Shown piece by piece: positions 5,090 to 5,223 of a DNA stretch of 5,223 nucleotides. The number at the start of each line of letters is the position of its first letter. The stretch's first letter is position 1. The stretch lies in contig JAMPAW010000215.1 in the NCBI GenBank assembly GCA_023666975.1, positions 1 to 5,223 on the forward strand, written 5' to 3'. This DNA is from Clostridium sp. (GTDB lineage: Bacteria > Bacillota_A > Clostridia > Lachnospirales > Lachnospiraceae). Under the pieces are notes generated by a model. It ran no database searches and had not been told where the DNA came from. It was given only the letters and a program-made list of their open reading frames with translations. A program made the translations under genes and the position numbers.

Positions 5090-5105
5090 TGACCTTTATT
5101 GGTCA
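5090..5105. promoter_or_regulatory. Possible operator upstream of putP
   Basis: TGACC (5090-5094) and GGTCA (5101-5105) form a 16-bp dyad with a 6-nt spacer, starting 28 bp before the putP start codon. Its position suits a repressor or activator site. On the minus strand the neighbouring TTGAGT and TATTTT with a 16-nt spacer could be a weak promoter overlapping it. The regulator is not identified; the Lrp/AsnC protein in this window is only a guess. Confidence 0.35.
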
Positions 5106-5223
5106 ACTCAATTTGATATACTAACACAGTTCTCCAAAAAAAGCCAGTTATTTTTCAGGGCAATCGCATAATATTTTTTATCGCTATCAAAGTTTCGATA
5201 AATAAATTTCTGTGCTCTGGCTC
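5106..5223. other. Upstream DNA of putP, no confident gene
   Basis: This AT-rich stretch runs to the window edge. On the minus strand a frame is open for 37 codons from the edge to a TGA at 5110-5108 and would read ...KKYYAIALKNNWLFLENCVS.... That could be the end of an upstream gene, but its Asn/Lys/Tyr-rich composition is what random AT-rich DNA gives. No tRNA, repeat or terminator hairpin is evident. Confidence 0.3.

Noticed and set aside
5108..5223. Partial minus-strand frame of 37 codons at the right edge
   Set aside because: It is too short and of random-looking composition. It could be the 3' end of a real gene, but the window gives no way to decide.

Overview
The window looks like chromosomal DNA of a low-to-mid GC Gram-positive anaerobe of the Clostridia, most likely Lachnospiraceae-like. 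The evidence is purine-rich ribosome binding sites before every gene, AT-rich intergenic DNA with near-consensus sigma-A promoters, a tRNA gene that does not encode its CCA end, and Firmicute-like protein sequences. The genus cannot be fixed from the sequence alone.

Layout, left to right. (1) 1-350, minus: the N-terminal 116 codons of a DUF1016/YhcG-type PD-(D/E)XK nuclease-family protein, cut by the window edge. (2) 351-845: about 500 bp without a convincing gene. It holds a near-consensus promoter (567-595) running straight into an intrinsic terminator (612-645), then a 166-bp imperfect palindrome (659-824) that resembles a MITE. (3) 846-1334, plus: an Lrp/AsnC-family regulator. (4) 1335-2249 (possibly 2255), minus: an unrecognised single-pass membrane protein with an acidic repetitive tail. 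Its stop codon directly abuts the stop of the regulator. (5) 2296-2360: back-to-back promoters, one for the membrane protein and one for a tRNA-Arg(CCG) at 2371-2442. (6) 2467-2904, plus: a divergent RlmH-like protein starting 24 nt after the tRNA. (7) 2895-3353, minus: RlmH with an intact AdoMet-binding site but no C-terminal tail, overlapping gene 6 tail-to-tail by 10 bp. (8) 3518-5062, minus: the sodium/proline symporter PutP with its own terminator and a possible operator. (9) 5063-5223: upstream DNA of putP with no confident gene.

The most interesting part is the RlmH pair. RlmH methylates pseudouridine 1915 in helix 69 of 23S rRNA and works as a homodimer with a composite active site: AdoMet is held by one subunit, while the C-terminal tail of the other helps handle the substrate. 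Here the two features are split between two genes. The minus-strand protein keeps the AdoMet loop (GGSLGL) and the FSKMTFPHQIMR segment, but it ends before the YRAF...YHK tail. The plus-strand protein keeps the N-terminal EFTKRLSAY segment and the complete EQLYRSYTILQGKTYHK tail, but has lost the AdoMet loop and the conserved His and Arg. I infer that they form an obligate heterodimer in which each subunit supplies what the other lacks. The plus-strand partner appears to be expressed from the tRNA-Arg promoter, which would couple it to stable-RNA synthesis.

The other genes (Lrp/AsnC regulator, membrane protein, PutP) look like ordinary chromosomal neighbours. A regulatory link between the Lrp/AsnC protein and putP is possible but is not shown by the sequence.
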